Below, piece after piece: positions 62,819 through 64,000 of a stretch of DNA of 64,000 nucleotides; the stretch's first letter is position 1, and each line of letters begins with the position of its first letter. Source of the DNA: JAGLOK01 sp963677605 (GTDB lineage Bacteria > Bacillota > Clostridia > Christensenellales > UMGS416); contig CAXXDX010000006.1 in the NCBI GenBank assembly GCA_963677605.2, positions 744,001-808,000 of the forward strand. Reading direction: 5' to 3'. The position numbers were made by a program, and so were the translations under genes. The notes beneath the pieces were generated by a model. That model saw only the letters and a program-made list of their open reading frames with translations, did no database searches and was not told where the DNA came from.

Positions 62819-63691
62819 TTAAATTTCAAGAGGCATGTTGTCATCAAGCCACGCAAGAGCCATGTCAAACCATATGCTGTCTCTTGCTGCCTTTCCCATG
62901 TCATATCCCATATTCGTTGTCTTATCCACGCATGCAAGACCATGATCTCCGTTTTGAAACACGTGCATCTCAAAAGGAACACTGTTTTTCGCCAATGCTT
63001 TTGAAAAATCCAGCACATTGTCAACCGCTACCAAACCATCTTCATAAGTATGCCACATAAAAGTCTTCGGTGTGTCTTTTGAAACATGTCTGTACAGCCT
63101 GACCGAATCCATCTGCTTGACAGTTGGGCTTGCGGTTCCAAAAAGCGCCTCAAGACAGCGTCTTCCATTGTCTATTAGTTCCGGTTTGTCCGCAAAATAT
63201 TCCGGAGTATATGTTCCAATATCAGCAAGCGGATATGCAAGAATCAATCCATTGGGTTTAATATCTTCTGAGTTATCTAATCCCAGCTCATGTTTAACAA
63301 AATCATGATTCCAGTAGACACCTATTCCCGCCGCTACATGTCCTCCCGCAGAAAATCCGCATATACAGATTTTATCTCTGTCTACATGCCATTTCTCTGC
63401 ATTTTTACGAACTTCATATATAGCCCTCGCGGCATCAAAAACAGGGTTGGGATATTTGGCATCCTCGTTTATCGAGTAGCTAAGTATAAATGCATTATAT
63501 CCCTTAGCGAGAAATTTCATAGCAATCGGTTCTGCTTCTCTGTCTGACAGAAAAGTATAACCACCACCCGGACAAACTATCACAGCAGGTCTTTCAATAC
63601 CTTGTTTATCTCCCAACTTATCTTGAAGCTGATAAGCTGTCAAAGTTATATTTAAATTTTTCTCACTAAGATTAACAGTTTCGATTTTCAT
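62819..63691 (-). CDS. Alpha/beta-hydrolase esterase, paralogue of 37545-38435
   Basis: 290 residues. VCPGGGYTFLSDREAEPIA (oxyanion), GFSAGGH (nucleophile Ser), WHTYEDGLVAVDN (acid Asp) and NGDHGLAC (His) give the full triad of acetylxylan-esterase-like proteins. No signal peptide. It ends eight bases from the stop of rlmH, tail to tail. It probably works with the symporter gene upstream on imported acetylated sugars. Confidence 0.85.
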   Translation of the reverse strand: MKIETVNLSEKNLNITLTAYQLQDKLGDKQGIERPAVIVCPGGGYTFLSDREAEPIAMKFLAKGYNAFILSYSINEDAKYPNPVFDAARAIYEVRKNAEKWHVDRDKICICGFSAGGHVAAGIGVYWNHDFVKHELGLDNSEDIKPNGLILAYPLADIGTYTPEYFADKPELIDNGRRCLEALFGTASPTVKQMDSVRLYRHVSKDTPKTFMWHTYEDGLVAVDNVLDFSKALAKNSVPFEMHVFQNGDHGLACVDKTTNMGYDMGKAARDSIWFDMALAWLDDNMPLEI

Positions 63692-63714
63692 ATAATATAA
63701 GTCCTTAATTATTT

Positions 63715-63739
63715 AAGAGTGTACTAAAAGCACACTCTT
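63715..63739. terminator. Hairpin between symporter and esterase genes
   Basis: AAGAGTGT / ACACTCTT, an 8-bp perfect stem with a 9-base loop, between the symporter stop (63784) and the esterase start (63691). A/T-rich flanks but no clean T-run on the minus strand, so termination may be partial. Confidence 0.5.
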
Positions 63740-63783
63740 ATAAAAATATTTTATCATAAACAAATCACTGTTTCATTAAAATA

Positions 63784-64000
63784 TTATGCATCTTCCCTTT
63801 TAGATTTGAGATCTTCCAGTATTCCTGCAAATAGATTTTTATCAATTTTATAGGGTATTAAGACTATAACGGACAAAATAATAAACACTATTGGAATTAT
63901 AGTCAGTGTGCTTAAAATTGCAGAAAGAGCCGTACTTGTCTGGATTGCATTTGGAACATATCCCACAAATTCCAACAAAAAACCTACCAAGCCTGCTGCT
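63784..64000 (-). CDS. Sugar:cation symporter (GPH/MFS type), C-terminal end only
   Basis: The last 72 residues or so, open through the right edge. They contain GLVGFLLEFVGYVPNAIQTS, one more helix (LTIIPIVFIILSVIVLIPY) and a charged end with KIDKNLFAGILEDLKSKR. The layout of two last helices followed by a short IxxxLxxRR-type tail is that of glycoside-pentoside-hexuronide symporters. It would bring sugars to the esterase encoded downstream. Confidence 0.7.
   Translation of the reverse strand, partial: AAGLVGFLLEFVGYVPNAIQTSTALSAILSTLTIIPIVFIILSVIVLIPYKIDKNLFAGILEDLKSKREDA

Overview
The window reads as chromosomal DNA of a low-GC anaerobic Firmicute of the Clostridia type. The reasons are A/T-rich codon use, strong GGAGG ribosome-binding sites, Gram-positive lipoprotein signals, LplABC-type sugar transporters, a Firmicute-style CpsB phosphatase and BY-kinase, a TnpV-type mobile gene, and the housekeeping gene rlmH near the right end. 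I saw no rRNA, intact tRNA or CRISPR array.

Layout. (1) 1-8950: a leftward sugar-catabolic operon (VOC protein, SDR, LplABC-type transporter, second VOC protein, Gfo/Idh dehydrogenase, sugar epimerase, aldo/keto reductase). A LacI-type regulator precedes it, with one 14-bp palindrome in the regulator's promoter and an identical one in the operon promoter. (2) 8994-10235: a decayed IS3-family element. (3) 10447-23067: the most interesting part, a cluster of five membrane proteins that share a cytoplasmic N-terminal TIR domain and one transmembrane helix but carry different predicted extracellular sensors: a Bmp/PnrA-type nucleoside-binding domain, three leucine-rich-repeat (LRR) versions and an unknown beta-rich domain. 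With them are a SLOG domain joined to a SLATT-like membrane region and an HD-domain protein ending in a ryanodine-receptor (RyR) domain. A dead TIR fragment lies between them. (4) 23256-26306: ParA, ParB, a TnpV-like protein, a ribbon-helix-helix protein and a helix-turn-helix protein, which look like a plasmid or integrative-element module.

(5) 26346-36266: a Wzy-type exopolysaccharide locus. Leftward genes make and export the polymer; a BY-kinase, PHP phosphatase and small zinc-ribbon protein are read rightward. The locus is bracketed by two diverged repeats resembling a tRNA-Ser tail plus terminator. One flippase gene has a one-base frameshift. (6) 36383-46538: a leftward ribose-type ABC transporter operon with a GH3 hexosaminidase-like enzyme, an esterase and a HAD hydrolase, facing a divergent AraC-type regulator. 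(7) 46674-61492: a large leftward operon from one clear promoter that encodes a synthase-dependent exopolysaccharide machine (GT2 synthase, BcsB-like protein, GH8-like and GH26 hydrolases, DUF2334 protein, a degenerate GGDEF protein that keeps its I-site, an O-acetylesterase lipoprotein and a UDP-GlcNAc 2-epimerase). The gene set recalls the Listeria Pss poly-N-acetylmannosamine system. (8) 61613-64000: a KDPG aldolase, rlmH, a second esterase and the C-terminus of a sugar symporter.

Inference for region 3: TIR domains are NAD+-consuming or ADP-ribose-signal-making enzymes in many systems, SLOG domains bind such products, SLATT segments are predicted pore effectors, and RyR domains recur in predicted nucleotide-signalling conflict systems. 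I propose that this cluster is a receptor array feeding a nucleotide-gated membrane effector, with the HD-RyR protein as a candidate modulator. This rests on domain content and layout only; nothing here shows activity.
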